Positions 35,583 to 46,604 of a stretch of 64,000 nt of DNA are shown here, one piece after another. Source of the stretch: Lepidurus packardi (taxonomy: Eukaryota; Arthropoda; Branchiopoda; Notostraca; Triopsidae); the NCBI GenBank assembly GCA_023053545.1, contig JAKZAN010000007.1, forward strand, positions 4,402,001 to 4,466,000, read 5' to 3'. Position 1 is the stretch's first letter. Every line of letters begins with the position of its first letter. The position numbers were made by a program, and so were the translations under genes. A model generated the notes under the pieces. The model was not told the origin of the DNA and did not search any database. It was given only the letters and a program-made list of their open reading frames with translations.

Positions 35583-38500
35583 ATGGAAGGTAACTCGGTG
35601 GAGCAAGGTGGCAATCTGCAGCGCGATAAATTGACCAGAAGTCTGCCGCGAAGTCATCCCGTGCCCAAAACGCGACAGGAATTGCATTCGTTGCCCACAA
35701 GTGATTCTCGAATCAGCCGAAACACAGCTTCCCAGTCCATCGACATCGAAGATAGTGTATTTGAAGAACCTTCATCAATCACTATTCACACTAATGGTCG
35801 TACCTCCGTGGTTACTAGAAACACCCCAAAAGTGCAAGTTGAGAAGAAAAGTCGCATCCTGGCCAACAATCATGCGTTGCAGAAATTCTGGGGCAAAACA
35901 GCCGACAAACCCGTTAACGGTAGTCAGTCATTGGATTCCAAAGTTGACAAGATCGACTCTAAAAAGAAGGTGGTTTCTGTTATAAAGAACGTCAACGAAA
36001 CTACTGTAGTTTCTGAAATTGACGAAGGAAAAGGCAACGAACGATCTGATCTGATGTCGGAGAGTGAGAATGCTGCGAAACTGGCCTCAATTACGTTGGA
36101 GAGACCTCGTGAATCCAGCCCTGCCAGTCGTCCAAGTTCAGGTTGTTCTCGATTGGTGTTTTCTATCGGTGTAAATTTGAGCGACGAGTTGGGATTTCTT
36201 TCAGATAAAGTCGAGAAACGGGCAAAAGAAAATGACAAAGTGCAAGCCGCCAGCAAACGCGTTCTCGTTTTGGCCTCCAAAGGTGAATGGGTCAGTTTAG
36301 AGCAAAGTTTACGGGTTCTAGAAACGTTCCAATCGAAGTACTCGGACGGGGTCTCCCCATTAGCTCACATCCAAGACTCGGTAACGTAGTATTTTTTTAC
36401 TGTTAATTGGTCAATAAGTCAATTAAACTGTTTAAACAAAAAGCAAATGGTTCAGGAGAATGGTTATACCCCTTTGATGTATGCTGTGAAGGAGAATCGG
36501 ATTCAATTAGTGGACCGCTTGATCGACTTGGGGTGTGATCCTCACGCCAAGACCAAGGTGTGTAAATGCCCCTAATGATGTTCTTTTTAAGCAAGCTTTA
36601 TGGGAGAAAATGATATAAGCAGGTTTTTTCTTTTTTCTATACTTGATGTCTTTCATTCATGCTATGGTGGAGATATCGCCTCGTCTGCATTATTGATCTA
36701 ACCCACGTTCCTTGATTTTAGCAGCACAGCCTTTTCTTCCTCCCAAAAATATTCATAACTCATTTGCAAAATAAAACGGCCAGGAAGCAGTCAATGCTAT
36801 TCTTGAGCTGAACTGTCATTAATTCTGCTTACCCCTCACGCCAAAAGCAGTAATCTCGGTATACAAGGAACGCCCAGCTATTTCTTTTTTTATTTTTGCC
36901 TGAAATGGGCCATTTTGTCTCGTGACTAAGTTAAAGATGATCTTTTTTATTGCTAAGCACGCTTCTTCTACTTGTGTATTTTATTCTGTCTACACCATAT
37001 TCACATTAAAAATTTCCATGGCCATCTTAGGTTTTTAATACTTCTTTGAAACGTATAATTTAATTTCTACACTGCCCTAAACATGCATGCTCGCTGTTTA
37101 TGGAAAGTCTTTAGCTTACGTGGGTCAGAATGATACGCTTGAAGGACACAAAACGGTCGTGTTTAGTCGCACGCAAAAGTAATATATTTGACTAAAATTA
37201 CTGCTTTTAGCTCAAGATACGTGACATCAGAATATTGCTACTGCGTATGCCTTAGGTTTCTTACTAATAAGGTGGAATTTCGGTTTCCGTTGTTAGGAAG
37301 GTCTAAGCGTCCTTCATATCGCGATTCTCAACGCTAGAGAAGATGTCATTAAAATGCTCATCTTGCGAAAAACCGATCTGAACACCGTTGGAGGAGTATG
37401 CGTATCGTTTGCGTGTTTAGTCAAAATAAGCTAAACTATACATTAATCTTATAGGTGAAAGAACAAACAGTATTTCATATGGCTGCGAGTAGGCCTTGGG
37501 GTATTGCTGCAAGTCTCATTAAGCTGGTTTGTATCGCTGGAGCTCGAGATTACCGTTTGACCAAAGATAAAGTAAAACTTTCGAATACATGTTATATTAT
37601 GTTGACTTCTCGCGGTTCTAGGATGGTTGGTTACCTTTGATGATAGCTGTGGAAAACGGAAATGTACCCGCAGCTAAGGAATTACTGGCTGTGCATTGCG
37701 ACGAACAAATCCGAACGACTGTGCCACCCAATGGTGACACTTGCCTCCATTTAGCTGTTCGGAGACGAGAAGTCAATAGCCAAAATGCTAGGATGGATAT
37801 GATGCGTTTTCTGACGGAATGCGGATCCAACGTAGATGCCCAGAACGTAAGGATTCACCTACTTTTAGATCAACAGGTACAGTAATTCAAGGGACCATTT
37901 ATTTAGGCGGATGGCCAAACAGTGCTCCATACTGCTGCATCGGAAGGTGATGAGGCCATGGTTAAATATTTACACGTGCTCCATGCAAATCCCAACATCG
38001 CAGACACCGAAGGTACTACACATGACAGTCTTTGTTTATTTCTTCTGCCAATTTCTTTGTTATTTCTGGATATGTTGTGTTTCTTTTCATGTCACTCTGT
38101 AGATAGAACCCCGGTTCTCTTAGCAGCAGAAAGGGGCAAAACTGGAGTCGTCGACATCCTTATTGAGAAGTTCAAAGCTTCATTCATGGAACGAACGAAG
38201 AATGGAAGTACATTACTACATGTTGCTTCCATGCATGGACATCCTGAAACCGCTCTAGGTCTTCTCCGTAAAGGTGTTCCTCTCCACATGCCCGATAAGG
38301 TAGGTGAGGTCACAAAAGTACTTGTCATATGTGTCAAAACCCATTAAACCTAATAAAATGTGATGAAATTGTTTCTTTTTCTTAGAGCGGAGCTCGAAGT
38401 ATTCATATAGCTGCCAAACGTGGTCATGTAGGCGTAGTCCAGGCGTTAGTTCAGAAAGGTGAACAAGTAGACGCTTCGACAAACGTAAGCACAATTTCTC

Positions 38501-41500
38501 CTCAAATATAGTCTACTTGAACTTAATGTGTGAATTGATTAGGATAATTACACAGCTTTGCACGTGGCTGTACAGGCAGGTAGAGCAGCTGTAGTGGAAT
38601 GCCTTTTAGGATTGGGTGCGCAAGTCCACATCCGAGGTAATCTTGTAACGAATTAATGCTTGGGAAAATAATTTTAAAAAATCGTTTTAGCGGGGAAAGT
38701 TCAGGAAACACCTTTGCATATAGCTGCACGAATACGCGAAGGTGGTGAAAGGTGTGTGCAAATGCTATTGAAATCTGGCGCAGATCCGAACCTCTGCACC
38801 ATCGAAGGAAACGCCTCTTTGCATGTAGCAACGAAGTGTGGGAACCTCGAGGTCGTGAAATTTCTACTAGCTGACGGAGCCGATCCTTTGTTCCAGAACG
38901 AAGTCAGCTCCGCATCAAGGCTTATTTTGTGTCAAAACGCTAATTTTGTCCAATATGCGATGTATGTGTATATATTAGGATGGGGAGACGCCATTGCATT
39001 TAGCATGCCGGGCTTGTCACCTTCCGGTACTGCAGCAATTATGCGAATTTGTTATCGAGAAGCATCATGCGGAATTCATGGCCAATTTTATCAATATACG
39101 AAACAAGCAGGGGGAAACTGCCTTACATGCAGCGAGCCAAGTATGCCAAGAGAATTGCCATGCTCCTCATGCTCGTGAGATCACGCAATTATTGCTGCAG
39201 AACGGCGCTGACGTCAGTTATTCTACCTTGAACGTAAATGTGCCGGTCTTCTTGAATCGGAGCCATAATATTTTTGTTCTAACTTGTCCAGACTATGGAA
39301 ACGCCGTTGCATTACAGCGCAGCAGGAGGAAATACAGGGGTTTTGACTGTCCTATTGGCAAGTATTCGAGCTGGAGATTTGCAACGGATTGTCAACAAAC
39401 AGAACGTTTCTGGACGTTCTTCGTTACTGTTGGCAGCTAAACATGGTCATTTGCAAGCTGTATTGCTTCTCCTGCATAACCAAGTAAAATATTCGCATTG
39501 CTATTTTCAGTTCCAAATTCCAAGCAAAATCGTACAATGAAAAAGACCCGAACTTGGGGTATATTCTCAGGCTCGGGCGGATGTTTTCGATGCAGAAGGC
39601 TTGTCGGCGTTGCACTTAGCCGCCCAGTCTGGTCACACTGCTGTTTGCCATGAATTGATTGCACATAAAGCTTTTGTAAATAGCAAATCACGAGTTGGGA
39701 TTACACCGTTGCATTTGGCAGCTATGCAAGGCTACACAGATTTGTGTAAATCCCTCGTAATGACGCACAGTGCCGCTGTTGATTCCTTGACCTTGGTAAG
39801 CAAAAAAAAAATGCTTAGATTTCGAGATCACAATTTTATTTCTTTCTTAATTATCTCTGGTTGTGTTCTGTAGAAAAAAGAGACATCTCTTCATTTAGCC
39901 GCCGCAGAAGGACAGTTGTCGGTTTGCAGCTTGTTACTCGAACTGAAAGCTGATCCAGAAGCCACGGACGAATACGGACGAAAGCCCATCCATCTGGCTA
40001 CAGAGAAGAATCACTCTGCGGTAGTGATCCTTTTCTTGCAACATCAACCCAGCCTCGTTTTAGCTGCGAATAAAGTGCATTTTTTATGCCCAATTTTGAG
40101 AAGGATTTGAAAGAAATAATAAGTTTTTAGGATGGCAATACTTGCGCTCATATTGCAGCCATGCAAGGCTCCGTGTCGGTGGCCAAAGAGCTTATGAAGT
40201 TTAACCAGCATGTTGCAGTCGCAGCACGGAATCGTGCAAACGATGCAACACCCCTTCACCTGGCGGCAGAAGGCGGACACGCTGAATTGGTGAAAATCTT
40301 GCTGGAAGCTGGGGCTTCCGCCGTGGACGAGAACAAGGTGACCTAATCGCATTTATGAGAAAGTTCATAGAAATGTCATTTTTCTCTTCTTCGATAATCC
40401 GAATTAGGCCGGTTATAACGCGCTTAGCTTAGCTGCCAAGAACGGTCACATTTCTGTGATTGAAGTGCTGCGTTCAGCCAACTCTGATTTGCTAAGGGTG
40501 GCAAGCAAAAGAACAGGATTAACTGCTTTACACGTAGCTGCTTGCCATGGCCAACCGGGTAAGAAAATTAGCTAGAAAAATCAGTACACAGCAAGAGATT
40601 TTTCTACCTGGTATCTTTTTATTGCCAAGAAACTATTGTAATTACAATGGAAAATTTAATTATTATATAAAAAATAATACAGGAGTAATTCATTATTGAA
40701 CATTATATGTATCGAGATAGATTACTTTAAAATATACTTATTAACCTTAAGCGTATCTGAAAATTTACACATAAATATTAAGGCGTTATAACTAGAAAGT
40801 TGTAATAAACATTATGAATATTTATGTACAATTACAATGACTTTTAACAGCGTATGGTATAAGTAATTGTGCGTAATTGTGATCCATCTTTAGAGTCCGT
40901 CAGGGAATTGCTTACGCATATTCCCGCTGGCGTACGTTCCGAAGCTCCTACGAGTTTGGGTGGCAACCAAATTTTGCGTCAAATTGAGGGCGAAAGTGGG
41001 TTAACGCCGTTACATATGGCAGCCTTCTCTGGCGATGAGAACGTTGTACGACTATTGCTTAATTCGCCAGGAGTAATTGTCGACTATCCCTCAACCCAGA
41101 ATGTAAGTTCTGTGTTAATTTTTTTACTTGGGTGGCTATAATGCAGTTGGCTTTTAGGGCTATACGCCCTTGCATTTGGCCTGTCGGAGGGGTCATGCTG
41201 GAGTGGCAGGACTTCTATTAAGCCGTGCTACTTCTCTGCTGACCGCGTTAGATCGTCATGGACGTACTTCTTTACACGGAGCTGCTGCGTATGGTCACGA
41301 TCGTCTAGTTGAATTACTTCTGGGTCAGGGAGCTGATATTAATGCTGCAGACAGAGTACAGTCATTTTTGATCGTAGATGATAAATAACTATTTTTTTGC
41401 GATGTTAGGAAGGTTGGACTGCACTGCATCTGTCGGCTAGAGCAGGCCATGCCAGTACTGTCAAATTGCTGCTGGAAAGTGGGGCGTCACCTAAAAGTAA

Positions 41501-43834
41501 AACTACGATGAGTAGGATTCCTTTATGGTACGGTGTAGCTGAAGGACATAATGAAGTTTTGGCAATACTTTTAAAACGAGAACATGACGCGTACTCCCTA
41601 ATGGAAGACCGGAAAGTAATCATCTTTCCATTCTGTACGCTGTTACGAAACCCTGACTTACTTTATCTTTCAGTTTGTGTATAATTTAATGTTGTGTGGA
41701 AAAGCGACCAATCACGAGCCTCTCCAGTGCTTTATTCTAGAATCACCTGCTCCAGTGGACGTCGCTGCTAAACTATCCTACATTCTGGCTTCCTTATCTT
41801 TCAAAGTACTTTTTTATTTATTTATTTTTTTAAATACTTTGATACCTCATAGGTCTGGTCTAATGATAATTTGCTTTACCTTAGGAAAAAGAAAGAACCA
41901 AAGATTTGCTTGAAGCTTCTAAGTTTTGTGAAGCTATGGCAACAGAGCTGCTAGCTTTAGCCGCTTCCGCGGAATCCGCTTCTCGTCTCTTGACAGCCGT
42001 GGATCGCCGACAAGTTCCTCTTTTGGATGTTCTCATCGAACATGAGCAAAAAGAAGTGATTTCCCATCCTTCTGTTCAAAGGTACCTCCAGGTAATTCCA
42101 TATTGATGAGTGATTCTTATTTCGGCTGTGTTAATAAATACGAGTCTATTAATCCTTTCTATTCATATGATTAGGATCTGTGGCTGGGTGGTTTGCAATG
42201 GTCTTCGTGGCGTTTGATGTTACTTTTTCTCGGCAGCGTGCTTATGCCGCCACTCTGGCTCGTCTTAGCCTTACCACTGAGACATAATTACGATAAAATA
42301 CCGGTTATTAAGTATGAGCGAATAATGTCTCCGTTACTCGTCCTATTGAATCCAAACAAATTTCGTGTATAGGTTTATGGCTCATTTGACCTCCCATGTT
42401 TATTTAATGGCCTTACTGGTAATCACGAGTACGTTGCCCATCTGTCCCGTTATAAGAAAGTCCTTATTGCCTTGTTGGTACGAATGGCTATTGTTGGCAT
42501 GGCTCTCGGGCAATTTACTCTCCGAGTTGGCCAATCCACGGGATCGAAACGGCTTAGGTTGGTTACGGCTTGCGGTACTCGTAACCACCGCGATTGCTGT
42601 CTTGGTTCACGCAGCTGCGTTTTTTACGCCCCCGACGGAATGGCCCGTTTTCATGTTTATCCGCAATCAGTTCCTAGCTATCGGATTGCTGTTTTGCTGT
42701 ATCCTACTGCTCGACTTTATGTCCTTCCATTACTTGTTTGGACCTTGGGCTATAATCATCGGTATAAGGTTTTGAAAGGCAATCGAGTACTGGTTGTAAC
42801 AGTTACAATTCTTTATTATATATAAGGGAGCCTTATGGCTGATGCCGGAAGATTCTTGATCATTTTGGCCATTTTCATGTTTGGGTTCTCCATGCATATG
42901 TCGGCTCTTAATCAGCCATTCACGGAAAGCAATTCAACCTTGACTGCGTCCAAAACTATCACGCAAGGACTACCGTCTGGTGGTACGTATTTATAGTTTT
43001 TTTTTCTTATTTGTATTTATTAATGTATGCTGTTTGTTGGCTAGACGTAGATCTATTTTAAATTATTTCTTCGGTTTTTTAGTGATTGTTACTCCGTTGG
43101 ATACTTTTGAAATGCTATTCTTTGCCTTGTTCGGTTTGACTTCCATCAAGGACATTCAAATCGAAACCGACCAACCGGAATGGACGACTTTCTTGTTCAA
43201 AATTGTATTCGGTGTATACATGCTAATGACCACCGTGGTTTTAATCAATCTACTCATTGCCATGATGTCGGATACATATCAAAGGATTCAAGTAAAAGCC
43301 TTAATTGATAAAGATTTATTTTCGACTTGACTTGATTTTCCTTTTATTTGTTGTAATGATTAGGCTCAGTCAGATATCGAATGGAAGTTTGGACTAGCAA
43401 AATTGGTCAGAAGCATGCATAGAACTGCTGACACGCCTTCCCCACTGAATCTGTTCTCGTCTTGGATCACCTATTTGATTGGCTTATACAAGAACAAAGG
43501 TATGATAACAAACGAATACATTCGTTTCATCTTAATTATAACAAATGAGGCTTTTATAGGCATGAATCAACAAGTTCTGAATGAGCCAGTGAAATTTCGT
43601 GAAGAACGGGAAACAAACAATAACCGAACGTGGTTTAGCAAATTACGACATAAATCCCGAGTTACGCCGCAAAATTCGATACAGGTCAATCATCACATAC
43701 ATCCTTTGAGCTCTCAAATGAGCCTGTCGATGGATCGACGAAATATTGAATACGTTACTGACTGGAAATTGATTGTCAAACGGTATTTGGTCCTTATTGG
43801 GAAGCAAAGTGTAAACGATAGTGAGACTCGCTAA
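35583..43834 (+). CDS. nompC: NompC, TRPN mechanosensitive channel
   Basis: Twenty-seven exons: 35583-36380, 36456-36557, 37297-37395, 37455-37571, 37622-37846, 37907-38012, 38103-38299, 38386-38484, 38543-38636, 38691-38902, 38979-39233, 39292-39483, 39571-39795, 39874-40074, 40131-40337, 40408-40558, 40894-41102, 41158-41355, 41409-41615, 41674-41805, 41885-42091, 42175-42311, 42373-42761, 42827-42982, 43083-43291, 43364-43499, 43560-43834. All phases agree; total 1844 residues. Residues 1-266 are a polar N-terminus. From about 267 (GYTPLMYAVKEN) to about 1300 lies a long ankyrin array matching the Drosophila NompC order, where 29 repeats are known. A linker (FVYNLM, ESPAPVDVAAKLS) precedes six membrane segments from about 1420, the pore region (TFEMLFFALFGL), S6 (INLLIAMMSDTYQRIQ) and the TRP box (WKFGLAKLVRSMHRT). 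NompC is known as a mechanically gated cation channel tethered to microtubules by its ankyrin spring. Confidence 0.97.
36558..37296. other. Long second intron of nompC
   Basis: 739 bp, far longer than most nompC introns (50-100 bp). No insertion with terminal repeats and no coding sequence was recognised. Confidence 0.6.
43500..43559 (+). other. 60-nt intron in the nompC tail that is also open in frame
   Basis: The segment starts GTATGA and ends TTATAG, typical of the short introns in this gene. It has no stop codon, and its length is a multiple of three. Removing it joins NKG to MNQQ; keeping it adds 20 residues to the cytoplasmic tail. Confidence 0.6.
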
Positions 43835-43868
43835 AATATTATATTTGTAAATCCCTCTATTTATTTTG

Positions 43869-43874
43869 AATAAA
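43869..43874 (+). terminator. Poly(A) signal AATAAA of nompC
   Basis: AATAAA lies 35 nt after the nompC stop codon at 43834. The next gene starts at 44023, so the two genes are tightly packed head to tail. Confidence 0.65.
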
Positions 43875-44022
43875 CCTGCCACTTGGGGCAGAAGTGAGCT
43901 CTCGTTCCTATGGCAACCGGATACCTTTATATTTACTTAAAATCTGTAAATGACAAAGTTGTTATTGTTGACGAAGCGTTGGAGAGTTTTAGCCAACTTT
44001 GGGTACATTAAACTAACATTTC

Positions 44023-46084
44023 ATGATGTCTTATCAAGGAAGGGGCTTTGGTTACATGAAAAACTTGCCTACTTCACAGCAACCGCCAGTTCCAGTCAAC
44101 AACAATGTCGAATTCAATGATGATTTGTGGGGTGAAGATTTGCCTATGGATATGCTGGACGAAGCCATTGATATGGTTACGCAGATCGAACAAAGTCAAA
44201 GCTCTTTAGTTAAACATGCATCTCAAGTACAACCGATTCAAAACATAAACGGTCCATCAAGGTCTTATGCAAGCGTTACTTCAAGTCTAAAGAAACCAAC
44301 AGTTCCTCTTTCGGCTCCTCCATCCGTTAGGAACAAAGATGTTGCATTTCCGCTTCAAAGCAACCATTTTCCTAATACGTCTACGTATCAGCCTCAAAAT
44401 GCGCATAATAACAAATATGTGTTCAACAAATTAGCTGTTGCTAGCAATGAGCAAGCAGCATTGTTACAGGAAGAACTCCAGAAATTGAAGGAACAAAACA
44501 AGGCCGTTGTTGAGGAAAATTTTGCAAAAATTGGTGAAGCTACTATATTACGCACCGAAATTCAAAGACTTCGTACAACAGAAGAAACATTACGAGTGGA
44601 AGCCCAATCAGCTGTAGACCGGTTGAAGCGCAAAACTGATCTCCAGCATCTAGAGCATGTACGAGAAATTGAAACGCTCAAAACGGATCTAAGATTCAAA
44701 GCAAGTAGTCATTATGAGTAAAATAGGCATCTGTTTCAGTTTAAAAAATTACTTGGTCTTTACTTAGGATACGGAGTTGGAAAATCTTCGAGAGAAATGC
44801 ATAAGAATGGAGCAAGGCAAAGGGATAACCCCTGCCCAAAAACCTGACGTTCGACTAGCTAGTCTTTCCCAAAAAAAACAAGTCTTCAATGGGTAAATCC
44901 TTAGTTTCCATTGCTTTGAAGAGTAGCGCCTTATGACAGTCGGGGTTGTAGCTCAGTGGTAGAGCGTTCGCTTTGCATGTGAAAGGCCCGGGGTTCAATC
45001 CCCCGCAGCTCCATATTTTTTTATTTCATTTCGAGAAGTTTCCTAGATGTGCAAGGAGACACATTTTTCGATTGATTTCACTTTTTTATTTCCTTTTTGC
45101 TTTTAAAACTTACAATAGTGGCGTGTTGTACAACGGGGTTGTAGCTCAGTGGTAGAGCGTTCGCTTTGCATGTGAAAGGCCCGGGGTTCAATCCCCCGCA
45201 TCTCCACTTTTTTTTTTCATTCAGTAATCTTTTTCTAAGTATGTAAGTGCCATTTTGCGTATACGTTTCACACTTATTCACTTTTTAACATTAAAAGTTC
45301 TAGGTCTGCGTTTGACACCGTCATTGAGACAAAATCCGTCAAGCTGAAGAACAAAACCATACAAGTGAACCTACCAAAACGGTTTTGCCTACGATTGAAA
45401 TGTTCAATACGTAAGTTACGTTTATTTTTTCACGATTTTACAGTTTTCTTAATGAACTTGTTAGAATCCACTCTTGTTAGAACACAAGATAAGCGATCCA
45501 AAGTGGAGAAGTTAGCCGAGCAGTTTTTAACATTCCTTGACTGCGACGACCTTCCTAATGCCCTGAAAACGTGGCACGAAGCAGCCGTCAGTATTGCGGT
45601 TATTGGTAAACAATTAAGCTGAGCATTTGGTATGATATTCAAGTTAATTTGCTATTTTATAGAAATTCCGTCTATTGGATGTAGCGGAGCCATCCTGAGT
45701 GACCTTTTGTGTCATGTGCAGTGCACTTTAGCTTTACTGTCGAGCATTTATACTGCTAATTTGCGAGATCCGAATCTGGTGTTAATTGTACCGGACGCAG
45801 TCATAGAGACCTTTATTCTTGCGATACATGTAACGTTTTCCCTTTATCTTGATTGGACCGGACACGAAGACGAGAATGATTGGCGCGCCGGCTTCAGCCT
45901 TTTACAACAATGTGCGTATTTTTTATTACACGTTGCAGTGAAATCTACCTCACTTGTGAAGATTTCAAGAATCAACCTCGGCCTGAAACAGAAGCTGTGG
46001 AATTTCTTGAGAGCGTTCCCTGACCCAAGATTTAGAGAAAAAATGCTCGAATGTTCTCCTGTTATAATCCCCATTCCCTGTTAG
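44023..46084 (+). CDS. ATRIP: ATRIP-like ATR-interacting protein
   Basis: Five exons, 44023-44700, 44768-44892, 45304-45410, 45444-45605 and 45663-46084, give 497 residues. An acidic stretch at about 33-54 (DDLWGEDLPMDMLDEAIDM) resembles the RPA-binding acidic segment of ATRIP. A long coiled coil runs from about 141 to 245. Its end, DLRFKDTELENLREK, parallels the LQFKDAEMNELRTK stretch I recall from human ATRIP. The C-terminal half is helical with no enzyme motif. ATRIP is known to bind RPA-coated single-stranded DNA and carry the ATR kinase to stalled forks. The first intron begins GCAAGT, so it would be a GC-AG intron; no GT site nearby keeps the frame. Human ATRIP has about 790 residues, so this protein is short. 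The third intron-like spacer, 44893-45303, holds two tRNA genes. Confidence 0.78.
44701..44767 (+). other. GC-AG intron in the ATRIP-like gene
   Basis: The donor is AAA|GCAAGT and the acceptor TTACTTAG. Nearby GT sites at 44705 and 44718 give phases that lead to stop codons in the next exon. The GC donor joins RFK directly to DTELENL. Confidence 0.75.
44942..45013 (+). tRNA. tRNA-Ala (anticodon UGC), copy 1
   Basis: A complete 72-nt cloverleaf without intron. The acceptor stem GGGGTTG pairs with CAGCTCC (including two G-U pairs), discriminator A at 45013. The D arm contains the A box TAGCTCAGTGGTAGAG. The anticodon stem TTCGC/GTGAA closes the loop TTTGCAT with anticodon TGC. The T arm CGGGG-TTCAATC-CCCCG contains the B box. 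A T-rich stretch follows at 45016-45022, suitable as a polymerase III terminator. It lies in sense orientation in an ATRIP intron. Confidence 0.95.
45135..45206 (+). tRNA. tRNA-Ala (anticodon UGC), copy 2, one acceptor mismatch
   Basis: It is identical to the copy at 44942 except for one base: CATCTCC replaces CAGCTCC in the 3' acceptor strand. The T5-G68 pair becomes a T-T mismatch. Promoter boxes, anticodon TGC and T arm are intact, and a long T run follows at 45208-45217. The start-to-start distance is 193 bp. It may still be expressed, but the mismatch could lower its stability. Confidence 0.85.
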
Positions 46085-46604
46085 TGTATCCGTTTGTAAC
46101 TTATATATTTTAAAAATAAGTAAGCATAGAGTAAGAGTTTTTAATATTATCTGTGCATAAATTCAATTTATACACCACGTTCGGACTTTCACCATTTCTA
46201 GGTCACGGGACATAATAAAAATTCAAAGTCCCCGGCTCGAAATTAGTTCTGGTAAAAATGTGCTAGGTGACGTGATGGGTTGTTTAGTACTTTAGTGTAG
46301 GAAAAGTAGGCGTGCGTGTTGGGGCATGAGACTTGAATTGTGGAATGAAATGGTAAGAAATTTTAGCTTTGTTACACAGCCTTTTGATCTATTCTAATAT
46401 TAATTTTTTTATAGTTGCTCAAGAAGAGATAAAGTGATCTCGTGCATTGGATGCATTACTCACTACCATACACTGCATCTCAAACTCATACATAGACTGC
46501 AGTACTGCAAATCTGACTTACTGTTGTGGTACACTTGCCAGACAATCTCAACTTTGTACCGTATCTTGTGATTGGAGAGTTAGGAGAATTGAACACCTTT
46601 AAGA
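46085..46604. other. Spacer between the ATRIP-like gene and Apaf-1
   Basis: 520 bp containing the ATRIP 3' end and presumably the Apaf-1 promoter and leader. No coding sequence was seen. Confidence 0.6.
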
